Positions 1 through 11,851 of a stretch of DNA of 64,000 nt are shown piece after piece. Position numbers and translations under genes: made by a program. Positions within the stretch are counted from its first letter, which is position 1. Every line of letters starts with the position of its first letter. This stretch comes from Dactylis glomerata (lineage: Eukaryota > Streptophyta > Magnoliopsida > Poales > Poaceae), in contig QXEO01000222.1 of NCBI GenBank assembly GCA_007115705.1, forward strand, positions 796,918 to 860,917, read 5' to 3'. The notes beneath the pieces were generated by a model. The model was not told the origin of the DNA, searched no databases, and saw nothing but the letters and a program-made list of their open reading frames with translations.

Positions 1-245
1 AGTTCATCTTCCTTCTCTAGCAGAGAGCTTGGAAGCACCATTGTTGTGTACTACATCGATCCATATATACAATCAGTAGAGCAGGAGTAGGGGTGTTATC
101 TCCTTACGAGAGCCCCGAACCTGGGTAGATCAGTGTCTCTTTCTGTCGTGCTTTTTAGTGCGTTCCCCTCTCCCGAATCCTCCAGCATCTAGTTCGGCCC
201 CCATTTAAGCCATCCTATGGCATATGTTGTTTCACCACGACGACA
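1..245 (+). repeat. 3' end of a family-A LTR (element A0)
   Basis: This stretch matches the last ~245 bp of the LTRs of A1 (compare 15152-15396 and 26981-27225) with a few differences, and ends in the same CGACGACA terminus. What follows at 246 is not the family-A primer binding site but LTR sequence of element B, aligned with 6057 onward. I infer that this is the 3' (or solo) LTR of a family-A element inserted into B's left LTR, with the rest of A0 outside the window. Confidence 0.85.
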
Positions 246-1069
246 CTTGGATCGCAACGAAACACGGTGACGGAAGCCTCGAGTCATCGAACGCACAACA
301 CACTGCAGAGAGGGACGCCGAGCTTTACCCAGGTTTAGGGCCCTCGTGGTGAGGTAAAACCCCTACTTCCTGCCTTCTTGTATTACGATGCGATACCTGC
401 GAGGAGTACAAGGTCTTGGTTACAAAGCTCTAGCTGGCCAGAGGTTGAAGAACCTGCATGCCCAGCTAGCAGCCCGAAGAAGATGAAGATTCGATCCCCT
501 CTAAGGGGTGGCCTCCCCTCCTTTTATAGCGCCAAGGTCCTCCTTCCCCTTATCTTCATGGAGAAGGGGTTGCCACACACGGCCAAGGAGGGAGGACAGT
601 TGTAGACTTTATTCTTCCGTGGAGGTAGTCTTCGTAGAGTAGTGGCGCCGGTCCACCGGAGTGGGTGGAGGAAGCTGATGTCTTCCTCTGGCGCCCTGCA
701 CCGCCCACGCTATTTTTAGGGGGGTGGCCAACAACCACTGTGCCGCTTTATGCAGTCACGGCGAAAGTTGGTCTCCTCCCTGTCGGGGGTAGCGTGGGTG
801 GTACGCGGTCTTCTGCCCTTTATCTTCTTGCTCTGCACGCAAACGTGCTGAACTGACGTGGACGTGGTCCCTCTCCTCACCAGCGTGACCTCGTGAGTAG
901 GTCTTCTGGTCCTTAGTGGTTTTGGTCGTCGTTCTCCTCATGAGGTGCCTCCTCATGAGGGTCTTCTCCAATAGCTTCGGTCGTCATTTCTCCCCTGGGC
1001 TGAAGATGGGCCGATGAAGAGGCCCAGGAGCAGGTGGACCGGGATACCCCGGTATCCAGAACACCGACA
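246..1069 (-). repeat. B 3' LTR, distal end cut off by A0
   Basis: Homologous to 6057-6880. The terminal ~86 bp expected to the left are missing because A0 is inserted there. A minus-strand TATAAAA lies at 522-528 within a GC-rich context, the likely LTR promoter. The end at 1069 reads ...ACCGACA, the complement of the TGTCGGT start. Confidence 0.85.
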
Positions 1070-1086
1070 GTAGCCCCCGGGAGCCT
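1070..1086 (-). other. B polypurine tract
   Basis: On the minus strand the sequence just before the LTR reads CTCCCGGGGGCTAC and then TGTCGG, a typical Tat-lineage plus-strand primer. Its position next to the left LTR defines that LTR as 3'. Confidence 0.75.
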
Positions 1087-1471
1087 GGCCCACGAACGCG
1101 CACTCTCGAGGGAGCGAAGGGCCGGGGATCCCAGAAGTTGCTGGGCCCTCCAACGGCATGCGTCAACCATGCGGTCAGAGGACCAAGTGAAGAAGCGGAG
1201 GTCGTGGGCACGTGGCGCCCTTGCAGTTGGTGAAGCGAAGCGGCATGGAGATCGTGCGTAGTGGGTAGGGTAACGGGCATTTTTCGAACCGTCGCGTCAA
1301 GGGCGACGTTTCGGAAACCGCGCCGTGGCCGCCCCCTTAAAGGCTTGGCAGAGAAGGCTCCTCCCCCTCTCCACAGCACATTGCCGCCGCCACCTCCCTT
1401 CTGAAGATCTTGCGCATCCAAATCCTCCTAGCCTCCAATCCTCCCGCTGTAACTCGCCCCCGCCCAGAGCC

Positions 1472-4400
1472 ATGGCACCGCGTAGGGCTGCCGGAGCAGC
1501 GAGGTCTTCTGAAGCTGTGCCGCAGCCGGCGGCGCCCCTGCTCGACTCCCGCATCAAGAGCAGCCGCGAGCTCCAGACCGTCTGAGAAATGGTCGGGAGC
1601 AAGAACAACGAGTGGGGCGCCACCCGCATCTGGCACGGCTGCACGCCGCGGGACACTCTGCCCGCGATGGCGCAGCCCTTATTCCTCTTCTCCATCTTCG
1701 CCAGCCTGGTGCCGCCGTTTTCCCCCTTCTTCCTGGTGATCCTGGAGACCTACGGGATCTAGGCCATCCACTTGCACCCCAAGTCCATCACCTTGCTGGC
1801 GGTCTTTGCCTATGCCTGCGAGGCATGGATCGGCATCAAGCCATCGGTGGCGTACTTTCGCCACCTCTTCTCTCTTCGGTCCTCTGGGCTGAACCAGAGT
1901 TTCGGATGCGTCTCCTTCATCGCCACTGCCGGGACAGAGGGCGACTTCATCGACTTGAAGTGGATGAAGAAAGTTGAAGACTTTCAGAGCCGCTGGTTCT
2001 TCATCGATATTCTTGAAGAATCGGGGCTCTTCCTCGTCACCGGGATTCCCCCCGTCAAGCTTACCACCTAGGCTAGTGAGGCCCTTCCTGAGGAAGCCCT
2101 GAAGACGCTCCGCCCGCGAATCCGAGATCTCCGGAAGGCCGGCGTCACGGGGACCATGGTCGGGGTGGAGTTCGTCACCCGACGCATCGCCCCCCCCCTT
2201 TAGGACCACCGCTGGGAGATCTGGAGGCACAGGGCCGGGGACGACCTCAGGCTTCACGTCAGCGAGCTCAATGCCGACGCGGAGCGCCGCTCCAAGTTCA
2301 ACGATGAGCGCGCCAGCCGGCAACCTGAGGCAGGGGCCTCCCATGGCAAGAAGCTGGCCGGCGAATCCTCCGTGCCCCCACCGCCACCCTCTGCCCTTTC
2401 GAGCAAAAGAGTATGGGTGGAGCGAGACGCCTCGTGAGTGTTCCTGCACAAAAATCTTTACTTCTTGGCTTACCTTTCCCCTAACCTCCTTCTCCCTTCT
2501 CCTCTCCAGGGACGCCGAGGAGAAGAAGGAAGAGAAGAAGAGGAGGAAGAAGAGGAAGACCGGATAGACCACGTCGGGCCCTGACCCGGCAGCCACTGCC
2601 ATACCGATGACGCCGCCGCGCGCCGCCGGAGAAGAAGAAGATCGCGCGTCCACAGACGCGCAGTCCGCCCTGGGAGCTGCCGCAGCTCCCAGCATGACCG
2701 AGCCCCCTAGCGCAGGGGGCACACCAGAGATTACGGGGGTAGCCCCTACTGCCCCCTCTGTAGCCAGCACCACCACCACCCCGGAGGCGCCCTCGGCAGG
2801 AACGGCCGCGCCGTCCGGCACGAGGGCAGCCCCCGAGTCAAGCGGCGAGAAGAGGACAGCCTCCACCGAGCCGGGGCCCTCCAAAGCCCCATCGCCTCCC
2901 CTACTGGAGATACTGGGGAGGCCTGCAAGGATCGCCGCTGAGCCCCACGCCGCTGACCCATGGGCGGGGGTGCTCGCGGCCATGACCGGCGCCCTCCGAG
3001 ACGAGGTCATCAAGGCGCGCACTGCTGAGGAGGCGCGCATCGATGAGGGCTGGGCCCTCCTGCACCAAGCCACGGAGAGATGCCATCTCCTGGACCAGCG
3101 CGCCGCCGAGCACCGCGAGCAGGCAAGGAAGGAGGCAGAGGAGATCCGCGCCAGCGCGGCCGAGGAGGCCGAAGAAGCTCTGGCGAACGCCAGGGAGTCA
3201 GCAAGGGGGATGTTGGCCAGGGCGCACTACGAGGCCATGGAGATTATCTCCGAAGCACGCCAGAGGATCCCCTCCACCGTCGGGCCTCCCAACCCAGACC
3301 TGGCTGGGGAGGAGGCCAAGCGGGCGGCTCAGCACCTCCTGGACCAGGCCAGGACCAATGCCGACGGCCTTCTCGCCAATGCCTAGCAGAGACTGGATGA
3401 AGTCGAGGACCGAGAGGCCCTCCTCCACGCCCGCAAGGAGAGCGCTGATTCCTGGGCGGAGGGCCCGAGCCTGCAAGAGGCTGGGCTCACCGTCGGAGAA
3501 GCAGAGGCTCGCGAACGTGAGCGGGAACTCCGCCTCCGAGAGGAGCAGCTCCATGCCCTCGAAGATCGGCTCAACAGGAAGCGAGAGGCCCTCGAGAGCC
3601 GAGAGGCAATGGTCAGCCAGTCCACCGCTGAGCTGACCCGGCACCAAGAGGCACTGAACCAGCGCGAGGCTTCCCTCCAGGGAAGGATGGACCACATGCG
3701 GAACCAGCGACGGGTCAGCATGGAGCAGGATTTCGAGCGGAGGCACGTTGAGATCACCGAGGCATGCCACGCGGACTTTCGCTCCAAAACCGACGCCGCC
3801 CTGGTGAGGTACAAGCAGGGGCGCGAGACCCTGGAGTGCCAGGTCCAAGACCTGGAGGCAGAACTGAGGGGAGCGCATGAGGTGCGCCGGGGCGCCGAGC
3901 GCGCCCTGGCTGAAGCTGATGCCACCATCAACTCGCTCCGGCGCGACATGCAGAGGCTTGAGGAGGAGAACTCGGCGACAGTCCTGCAGGTCATGGAGAT
4001 CTCCAGAGAGCTCCAGGAGGCCAGGGACTCCGAAGCTGAAGCACGCATGCTACGCAGGCAGCATGTGCAGATGTTCCGCGGGTTCTCGGCCCGCGTCATG
4101 GCGGCGGCGCACCGCCTGGGCATCCATGGGTTGGACCTTCCCACCGTCCCCGAGGACGACGGGTCGATCATGCTCTTCTTCAGCCAGCTGGCTGAACAGC
4201 TGGATAGTGCGTCGACCAAGGTCTTGGAGCTCATCGACGTCAAGTGCCGGGAGCTCCTAGGGCTCGCAGGGACGCGGATCTTCTCCAACCTCCAGCGCCT
4301 CCGCCCCGACCTCAACCTAGAAGAAGTCCTGCAGAGGCAGTCGCCTCCACCGTCTGGAACTCCCGACCACTCGGCGGTGGCCAGGGTGGGGCGGTTGGAC

Positions 4401-4622
4401 ATCGCCCTGCGATGGCTGCAGGCCATCTACGCCCGCCCTGGAGCACCCACCGCCGCGGACCAGGAGAGCTCCTCCAGCAGCGACACCTCGGGCTCCGAGG
4501 AATCTGGCAGCGAGGAAGCTGAGGAGGAGGATGACAGAGCGATGGAGTCCAGCGAGGGGGCATCCTCAGGCTCCAGCCAAGGCACCGGCGATGACGAGGG
4601 CGACGCGGCGCCTGCCCAGTAA
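1472..4622 (+). pseudogene. B antisense gene, two exons, Transposase_28-like with coiled coil
   Basis: Runs opposite to B. Exon 1 is 1472-2433, a GTGAGT donor opens an intron 2434-2509 ending CTCTCCAG, and exon 2 is 2510-4622. Together they give 3,075 nt, an exact multiple of three. The N-terminal half contains a conserved-looking segment (FAYACEAWIG, KPSVAYF) resembling the 'putative gypsy type transposon' (Transposase_28) domain of grass antisense ORFs. A Lys/Glu-rich stretch (EEKKEEKKRRKK) follows, then a Pro/Ala/Ser/Thr-rich part, a long coiled coil (about 3000-4080), a helical C-terminal domain and a Ser/Glu tail. The frame is broken only by stops at 1583, 1760, 2069, 2201, 2565 and 3384, with no frameshift. 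Each can be read as CAG>TAG or CGA>TGA, though no intact paralogue in the window confirms the original codons. Function is unknown; nuclear location is an inference from the basic stretch. Confidence 0.75.
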
Positions 4623-5477
4623 GCTCTTCCCAGACCTCCTCCAAAAGAAATGTGTTAGCTGCACACTTGGCAGCCGCCAGACATTGCCCTGCTGGGCCAT
4701 TTTAAGTTGTAATCGTACTTAAGGCGTTGTTCGCCAAATTATCCTTATTTGCACCCTTGCGCATTTTTCCTCACCTCGTCTTTGTCTGGGAAGTGCTCTA
4801 CGCCGTTCGGGGGCCAGCCTCCAAGCGGGACAGCAGCCTGACGCTTAGTATGCAGCTCATGGTGCAAGGCTAGCGGGCGCTGGTGCTCCAGAGGTGACTG
4901 TGATGGCATACATGACTATCTCCCTGCAGCCCCCCTGGCGTCCAAACACGACAAGGGCGATTCCAGGAGAAGAAACACAAGGCCGCAGACAAGAACAGCA
5001 GAAGACTTGGTAAAATTTTGCATGAGTCGTGCGACCCTCGCGTGCTCATGTGCCTTCATTCGAGTGTCGCTCGAGAGGAGAGAGCACCATGGATCGTATG
5101 AGGTGACTGTAGTGGGTCCCTTCCCTAGTCAGATCTTGATCCATTCTGGGTTTTGCGGGCCTGCTGTTTTCCGGGCGAAGGCCCCAGCACGGACACCGTG
5201 CTCCGGCTCTTTCTCGAGAGGCAGACGAGCAAAAACTCACGTTCATGTTAGGCCACAGCCAGCCGAATTTGCAAGCTCAAACGGAGCCACGGCTCACAAT
5301 TTCGAGTAGATTTAGATTAGAAAAAGTTAATGGCGAGCGAAGTTGCCGTTACACTTTTGTTCCTTGCGTGGATGAAGGTTCCCCTTCCTCAGTCGAGGGC
5401 AAGGGGGTGACGGCCCTTGAGCCCCCCTGCCCCAACTTCGAGCACCTGGGGACGGGGCCATCGAGGGCGGAGTAGGC
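4623..5477. other. B tail-to-tail spacer, no gene seen
   Basis: Lies between the 3' end of the antisense gene and the truncated gag. The first ~100 bp are AT-richer and probably a 3' UTR. The rest has only short frames in all directions and no motif I recognise. The missing gag C-terminus and pol would have been here. Confidence 0.6.
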
Positions 5478-5870
5478 CTACGCGTCCTCTGGCTCAGGTC
5501 CCAGGGATGCGTATCTGTCGAGGAAGCGCTCGCAGAGGTCCCTCCAGGATGAAACGGACCTTGGTGGTAGCCTGCAGAGCCACCGGCGAGGCTCCCCCTT
5601 TGTGGCCATCATGAACCAACTGGCCATGACATGCCTGTCGCCTCCAGCCGACCGAATACCGGCCGCGTATTGCTGCAACAACTCCACAGGATCGGAGGTT
5701 CCATCGTAACGCGCACCGATATCCGGCCTGAAGCGAGTCGGCCACGTTGCGCGGTGAAGTGCCCTGGTGAACGCCGTGAAGCCCTCAAAGCCGAGGTCAC
5801 CGACCGCTAGCTCACCCTCCCCGATGGCCTCCAGGCCATCAAGAACTTGCAGGCGCTCTCGGCGATGGCC
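5478..5870 (-). pseudogene. B gag remnant
   Basis: Minus-strand reading frame with motifs typical of Tat-type gag: FTRALHRATWPTRF, YDGTSDPVELLQQY, a segment resembling MASWFMMATKGEPRRW, and SSWRDLCERFLDRY. This is the N-terminal half of the retrotransposon gag capsid domain. It stops soon after GPEPEDA, with no zinc knuckle, protease or RT following. The true start codon upstream is unclear because the PBS-proximal part has shifted frame. It would form virus-like particles if complete; here it is a fragment. Confidence 0.7.
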
Positions 5871-5952
5871 CGCGTAGACAGCGCGAAGGCGAAGACGATG
5901 ATGACGATCGTCACCCATGTCGAAGCAGATCTGGAAGAAAACACACCACAAC

Positions 5953-5971
5953 CCCTACCTGGCATGCCAAA
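5953..5971 (-). other. B primer binding site
   Basis: On the minus strand TTTGGCATGCCAGGTAGGG directly follows the LTR end ATCGACA. It aligns with the TTTGGCGCC...AGGG sites of A1 and A2, supporting a shared primer tRNA. It also fixes the LTR end about 87 bp farther out than simple comparison with the truncated left LTR would suggest. Confidence 0.65.
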
Positions 5972-6880
5972 TGTCGATGGATTTCGTGTCGCAAGAACAT
6001 GGGGTACCACGCGACGGACCCAAAGATTCGAACGCAGGGGGCTGAACGTGGGAGATCTTGGATCGCAATGAAACACGGTGACAGAAGCCTCGAGTCGTCG
6101 AATGCACAATACACTGCAGAGAGGGACGCCGAGCTTTACCCAGGTTCAGGACCATCGTGGTGAGGTAAAACCCCTACTTCCTGCCTTCTTGTATTACGAC
6201 ACGATACCTCGCGAGGAGTACAAGGTCTTGGTTACAAAGCTCTAGCTGGCCAGAGGTTGAAGAACCTGCGTGCCCAGCTAGCAGCCCAAAGAAGATGAAG
6301 ATTCGATCCCCTCTAAGGGGTGGCCTCCCCTCCTTTTATAGCGCCAAGGTCCTCCTTCTCCTTATGTTCTTAGGGAAGGGGTTGCCACACACGGCCAAGG
6401 AGGGAGGACAGCTGTATACTTTATTCTTCCGTGGACGTAGTCTTCGTAGAGTAGTGGTGCCGGTCCACCGGAGTGGGTGGAGGAAGCTGACGTCTTCCTC
6501 TGGCGCCCTGCACCGCCCACGCTATTTTTAGGTGGGTGGCCAACAACCACTGTGCCGCTTTATGCAGCACAGCGAAAGTTGGTGTCCTCCCTGTCGGGGG
6601 TAGCGTGGGTGGTACACGGTCTTCTGCCCTTTATCTTCTTGCTCTGCACGCAAACGTGCTGAGCTGACGTGGACGTGGTCCCTCTCCTCACCAGCGGGAC
6701 CTTGTGAGGAGGTCTTCTAGTCCTTAGCGGTTTTGGTCGTCGTTCTCCTCATGAGGTGCCTCCTCATGAGGGTCTTCTCCAATAGCTTCGGTCGTCATTT
6801 CTCCCCTGGGCTGAAGATGGGCCGATGAAGAGGCCCAGGAGCAGGTGGACCGGGATACCCCGGTATCCAGAACACCGATA
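5972..6880 (-). repeat. B 5' LTR (909 bp)
   Basis: Complete LTR, homologous to 246-1069. The minus-strand TATAAAA at 6334-6340 is the presumptive promoter. The terminus that should be TGTCGG reads TATCGG here (6880 end), a transition at the terminal dinucleotide. Confidence 0.85.
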
Positions 6881-7176
6881 GGAGCAGGAGGAGAAAATCA
6901 AGGAGATCAAGGAGAAGTTTGAGGCTCAAGAGAAGCAGCATAAGAGCCAAGAGAAGAGGATCCAAGCTAGGAACAAAGATGCTAGAGAGCTGAAGCAGAA
7001 GTTAGAGTGCAACGACTTCGAGCTTGAAGCGGACCACGACTTGATCGAGAAGCTGCGCCGACAAGAGGGAGCTTCAAGAGAAGGTCGACACCCTAACTGA
7101 AGAGCTGCAGGACTACAAGAGGCTACTCAAGGAGAATGGCTTCGATGTTGAAGAGGAAGTCGTCATGGAAGAATAG
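6881..7176 (+). pseudogene. D pre-gag coiled-coil ORF remnant
   Basis: The first half reads as a highly charged helix (EEKIKEIKEKFEAQEKQ) until a frameshift near 7065. A second frame then continues the helix (ELQEKVDTLTEELQDYKRL) to a TAG at about 7174-7176. The heptad-like Lys/Glu pattern suggests a coiled coil. Its start is beyond B or outside the window. Function unknown; an extra ORF upstream of gag. Confidence 0.5.
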
Positions 7177-7458
7177 GGTAGTTAGATAGACTACCACACA
7201 CTTTATCTTTGAGTTTGCGTTTATGCCCATGACCGCTTGTGGTATGGCATTAGACATTGTATCCCTTAGACTTAAAACGTTTGCGTACCTTCAAACTATT
7301 TGTGATATGTTTATTGCATGCTTGGTTTAAAAGTTCTTCTATGCTTGTGTGTTTATGTATGTGTGTTCTTTAAGGATTGTTTGTGCATATGGGTAGGAAA
7401 TTTTATTTCCTTAGACTCTTTCTCTAAGTCTAACCTCACCTATTTCCAAACCCAACAG
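7177..7458 (+). other. D intron-like gap before gag
   Basis: T-rich non-coding stretch ending in CCAAACCCAACAG, a good 3' splice site, directly before the gag frame. No coding potential seen. It may be an intron joining the coiled-coil ORF to gag. Confidence 0.4.
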
Positions 7459-10400
7459 ATACCTCCTCGTCGCGCTCCTGAGGAACAGATGCAGCAGGTG
7501 ATGGAAGCCCAGGCTCAGCTCATGCAAGTCATGACTCAGTTTTTGGCCAACGCCAACAACAATAACAACAACAACAACAACAACCCTCCACCGCCACCAC
7601 CTCCCCCTTAGGTGGACATGCTTGCAAGGTTTCTAAGGCTTCGCCCCGCCAAGTTTTCCCGTGCTGCTGAACCACTGGAGGCCATGGATTGGCTCCGTTT
7701 TGTCAACAAAGACTTGGTGACGACTGGTTGCACTGATGCTGAAAAGGTCAGATTTGCAGCTCATCTTCTGGAGGGACCAACAGCCAGTTGGTGGGATACC
7801 TATCAGATTACCCATCCAATTGAGGGCGTGACATGGGACTCATTCCAGGAAGGGTTTCGGGCTGCACACATTTCTTCTGGTGTGATGGGTCTGAAAAAGA
7901 AAGAATTCCGTGATCTCAGACAGAAATTCTGTAGTGTGTCTGAGTATATTGATGAGTTCACCAATCTGTCACGCTATGCACCGGATGACATTGACACCGA
8001 TGCAAAGAGAAAGGAGAAGTTCCTGGAGGGCCTAAATGATGAACTGTCAATCCCTCTGTCTGTTGCCTACACTCCTACCTTTCAGTCTCTGCTTGATCAA
8101 GCCATAACTCTAGAGAGCAAGATAAAGCAGTCTGAAAACAGAAAGAGGAAGCACCATGTTAGCAAATACCAAGAGCCTGCGCACAAGCGAATCTATCACA
8201 GCGACCATGGAAACTCTGGATTCCATAAGAATGGAGGAAACCACCACAATCATAATGGTGGAAATGGGCACCAGCACCACAAGGGAAACGGCCACCACCA
8301 TAACGGCCACATGAACCACAACAATCATAACCCCACCAGGGCAAATGGCCATAGCAATGACAACAACAATGGCAGGAATAATAATGTCCCCGAGAAGAGG
8401 GTATTAGTCAGGTGGAATGCTTCAAGTGCCACAAGACTGGGCATTATGCCAATGATTGCCCCCAGAAGAAGGATGAAGGGAACAAACCCAATCCATTTCA
8501 GAAGGGACATGTCAATCATGTCAATATGGAGGAAATCTATGATGAACCTGACGCTGTCTATGGTACATATCTACTCAATGATAATCCAGCACTTGTTCTA
8601 TTTGATACTGGTGCATCTCATTCATTCATATCAAGAGCATTTGTGGATAAACATAAATTACCAACCAGAACCATAGACAGACCGATTAAAATAAGCTCTC
8701 TAGGAGGGGAGTTAGCAGTAGCTTTTGGGTGCCGAGACCTAACCTTAGGAATCGGAAAACATCAATTTCCCGCTCATCTCATAGTTCTGGAGTTTCATGG
8801 TCTGGATGTCATCCTAGGCATGGATTGGATGACAGCCTTTGAAGGAGTCATAGATGTAGCAAAAAGGATCATCACTCTTACAACCCCTGAAAAGAAACGT
8901 ATCCATTTCAATCCACCTTCGAGCTCAAAGAGTCAAAGGTTAATTCTCTTAAGGGAGTTAGCCTGGATGAAGTGCCTGTTGTAAAGGAATACCCTGATGT
9001 GTTTCCCGAAGAGTTACCAGGAATGCCACCAGACAGAGATGTCGAGTTTATCATCGACCTGTTGCCTGGAACAGGACCTATAGCAAAAAGGCCATACAAG
9101 ATGGACATAGAGGAATTAAAGGAATTAAAGAAGCAACTCAAGGAACAGTTGGACAAAGGTTTTATCCAGCAGAGTTCGTCATCATGGGGAGCCCCTGTCT
9201 TGTTTGTGGAGAAGAAAGACTCTAGCAAGAGACTGGTTGTAGACTACCGTTCATTGAACGAAGTGACAATCAAGAACAAGTACCCATTGCCCAAGATCAA
9301 TGACCTGTTCGACCAACTGAAAGGAGCAAAAGTGTTCTCCAAGATCGATCTCCGATCAGGATATTTCCAGCTAAAGATCCGAGAGCAAGACATACCCAAG
9401 ATAGCTTTTACCACTAGATATGGTCTATATGAGTATACCGTAATGTCTTTTGGGCTAACAAATGCCCCGGCATACTTCATGACCATGATGAACAAGGTGT
9501 TCATGGAATACTTGGATAAATTTGTAGTGGTGTTCATTGATGACATCCTGATTTACTCGAAGGATGATAAAGAACATGAGCAACACTTACGCTAAATCAT
9601 GGAAAAGCTCAGGGAGCACAAGTTGTATGCGAAATTCAGCAAGTGTGAGTTCTGGTTGGACAAGGTAGGAATTCTTGGTCACATAGTTTCCGCGGAAGGA
9701 GTCGTGGTGGATCCAAGCAAGGTAGCATCCGTTACTAATTGGGTGTCACCCAAAAATGCGGGAGACATCCGGAGCTTCCTAGGCCTTGCAGGATACTATC
9801 GGAGATTCATTGAAAATTTCTCCAAGATAGCAAAGCCAATGACTGAACTTTTGAAGAAAGACAAGAAATTTGAATGGACCAACTCTTGTGAAACTAGTTT
9901 TCAAGAATTGAAGGAACGGCTAGTAAGTGCGCCTGTTCTGTGTCTGCCAGATATACAGAAGGATTTCCAAGTTTACTACGACGCTTCCCGTCAAGGACTT
10001 GGTAGTGTTCTAATGCAGAATGGAAAAGTTGTGAGTTATGCCTCGCACCAGCTTAAGCATCACGAGAGAAATTACCCCACCCATGACTTAGAGCTAGCAT
10101 CCGTTGTTCATGCTCTGAAGGTGTGGAGACATTATTTGATGGGAAAGCATTGTGATGTGTTCACCGATCACAAAAGCTTAAAATACATATTCACCCAGAA
10201 GGAACTGAATATGAGACAAAGAAGATGGCTAGAACTCATAAAAGATTATGATATGAGCTTACAGTACCATCCGGGGAAGGCTAATGTTGTAGCTGACGCC
10301 TTGAGTCATAAAAGCCACATAAATGGGCTTACAACAGGAGAGCTGCCCGAAGATTTGTGTGAACAGTTCAAAGAGCTCAGATTAGAATTTGTGCCAAACA

Positions 10401-11318
10401 GATTTTTGGCATCTCTTGAAGTTCAACCTACACTGATAGACAAGACTAAAGAAGCTCAGAAGCTAGATAAGGAGATAGAGGAAATAAAGAGTAATATGGC
10501 TAAAGGAAAAGCAAAGGGATTTCACGAAGATGACCAAGGAATTATTTGGTTTGAGAAGTGTGCTTGTGTACCACAAGACCCTAAACTCAGAAAGTTTAGG
10601 GTGAATAGGGTTTAGGGTGTTGGTGTTTCCAGGATCAAGCTAGTATTGAGATGGCGCCATTTGAAGCTCTATATGGAAGAAAGTGCACTACGCCATTGCT
10701 TTGGAGTGGTTTTGGTGAACGAAGTCTTTTCGGACCAGACATAATAAAGGATGCCGAAGAAAAGGTTCGTTTGATAAGAGATAGACTTAAGATAGCTCAG
10801 TCCAGATGGAAGAGCTATGCTGATTCAAAGCGTAGAGAGGTAACCTATGAGGTGGGCGATAGAGCATACCTTCGAGTATCGCCACTTCGTGGGGTGAAAA
10901 GATTTGGAGTCAAAGGAAAGCTAGCACCTCACTTTGTAGGGCCATTCAAGGTTTTGGCTCACAAAGGAGAGGTTGCATATGAGCTAGAACTACCAGAATC
11001 CTTTTCTGTAGTGCACAATGTGTTCCATGTGAGCCAGTTAAAGAAATGTCATCCAGAGATGGCAGATACCCCACTAAGAGACACAATACCATTGGAAGAG
11101 GTTCAGTTGGAAAGTGATCTCACGTATGAAGAGAAACCTATCAAAATCTTGAAGACATCAGAAAGAGTTACTCGTACCAAGACGATCAAGTTTTGCAAAG
11201 TTCAGTGGAGTTACCATACTGAAGAAGAAGCAACTTGGGAATGAGAAGATGAACTCCGGGAAGACCATCCGCACCTATTTGCTAGCCAACCCGAATCTCG
11301 AGGGCGAGATTCGTCTTA
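7459..11318 (+). pseudogene. D gag-pol, degenerate, integrase core deleted
   Basis: Gag begins IPPRRAPEEQ with poly-Asn and poly-Pro runs, then the capsid domain, a His/Asn-rich stretch and a CCHC knuckle (CFKCHKTGHYANDC). Protease has LFDTGASHSFIS. RT has SKIDLRSGYFQ and the FIDD active site, and RNase H follows (YYDASRQGLGS). Stops lie at 7609 and 9594, with frameshifts near 8400 and 8935. At about 10600 the frame jumps from just before the integrase zinc finger to MAPFEALYGRK, losing roughly 300 residues including the whole catalytic core. The chromodomain is present (KFCKVQWSYH) but ends in a TGA at 11242 where CGA would read on to the TAA at 11316 that overlaps the polypurine tract. Not functional. 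Confidence 0.88.
10595..10617 (+). repeat. Telomere-like TTTAGGG motifs at a deletion junction
   Basis: TTTAGGG occurs at 10595-10601 and 10611-10617, separated by TGAATAGGG. The motif sits exactly at the integrase deletion in D and matches neither side of the expected coding sequence. Confidence 0.6.
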
Positions 11319-11331
11319 AGGGGGTTAGACT
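11312..11331 (+). other. D polypurine tract
   Basis: TTAAGGGGGTTAGAC immediately before the LTR start TGTAACATACC. The pol stop codon TAA overlaps it, as is usual in this clade. Confidence 0.7.
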
Positions 11332-11844
11332 TGTAACATACCAATTTTTGGGAAAAGAATTTATAAATTGTTCACATGAAATCATGCATCATATCATGCA
11401 TACCATTCATCTTGCATTTGCACATTTTCTTCAAGTTTTGTTTTGTTCTTGATTTAAAACCTTCCCTGTATGTCTCAAATACCAGAAGAAAAGTTTTACA
11501 AATTTCAAAGTGTGACCTAAGTTCAAACAGAAGTTATTTGCAAGTTTTCAGACAAAATTCAAAGCAAAACAGAAAAGAAAAGAAAAAGAAAAAGGGTAAA
11601 AGTTGAAAAGGCCACGGGGCAGCACTCCGGCCCAGGCCAGCTTCTGGCCCACGGCCCGTCTTCCTTCTTTTCCGAAATGGTACCGAGCTCTCCAGCCTCC
11701 AGCCTCCAGCCGCTAACGAAGGGGCCCCACCTATCATCCCGTTCGAAGAGTCCGGGACGAACACGTCGAGCACCAGGAAGATCTCCACTGAATCCCCTTC
11801 GAATTCGGATCGGTTTCTTTGCCCCTCGTCCAAGCTACCACGCC

Positions 11845-11851
11845 TATAAAA
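11845..11851 (+). promoter_or_regulatory. D LTR TATA box
   Basis: TATAAAA in the context CGCCTATAAAACCCC, followed by a CT-rich leader (CCCGAAACCCTAGCC). This is the only strong TATA-like site in a promoter-like context that I see in the LTR. Confidence 0.55.

Larger units (their letters stand above)
246..6880 (-). mobile_element. Element B: non-autonomous Tat-lineage LTR retrotransposon
   Basis: Direct repeats of over 800 bp at 246-1069 and 5972-6880 bound this element. On the minus strand the LTR begins TGTCGGTGTTCTGG (mutated to TATCGG in the right copy) and ends ATCGACA. A purine tract touches the left LTR and a PBS touches the right LTR, which fixes the minus orientation. The interior holds a gag remnant (minus) and an antisense gene (plus); protease, RT, RNase H and integrase are absent. 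It lies in element D, whose sequence resumes at 6881. The matching left flank is outside the window, so no target duplication can be checked. The two LTRs differ by several percent, so it is not recent. Confidence 0.85.

Noticed and set aside
3383..4426. A 347-codon minus-strand ORF opposite the B antisense gene
   Set aside because: Ser/Arg-rich shadow of the coiled-coil exon; the plus frame has splice logic, exact length and domain similarity.
1472..4622. Repeat-induced point mutation of the fungal type as cause of the stops
   Set aside because: The genome is a plant; methylated-cytosine deamination at CG/CHG explains the pattern without a fungal mechanism.
246..6880. Target duplication for element B
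   Set aside because: GGAGC follows the right end but the true left flank is outside the window because A0 cuts the left LTR; no match can be tested.
10595..10617. A true interstitial telomere array
   Set aside because: Only two exact units; too short to claim more than a telomere-like filler.
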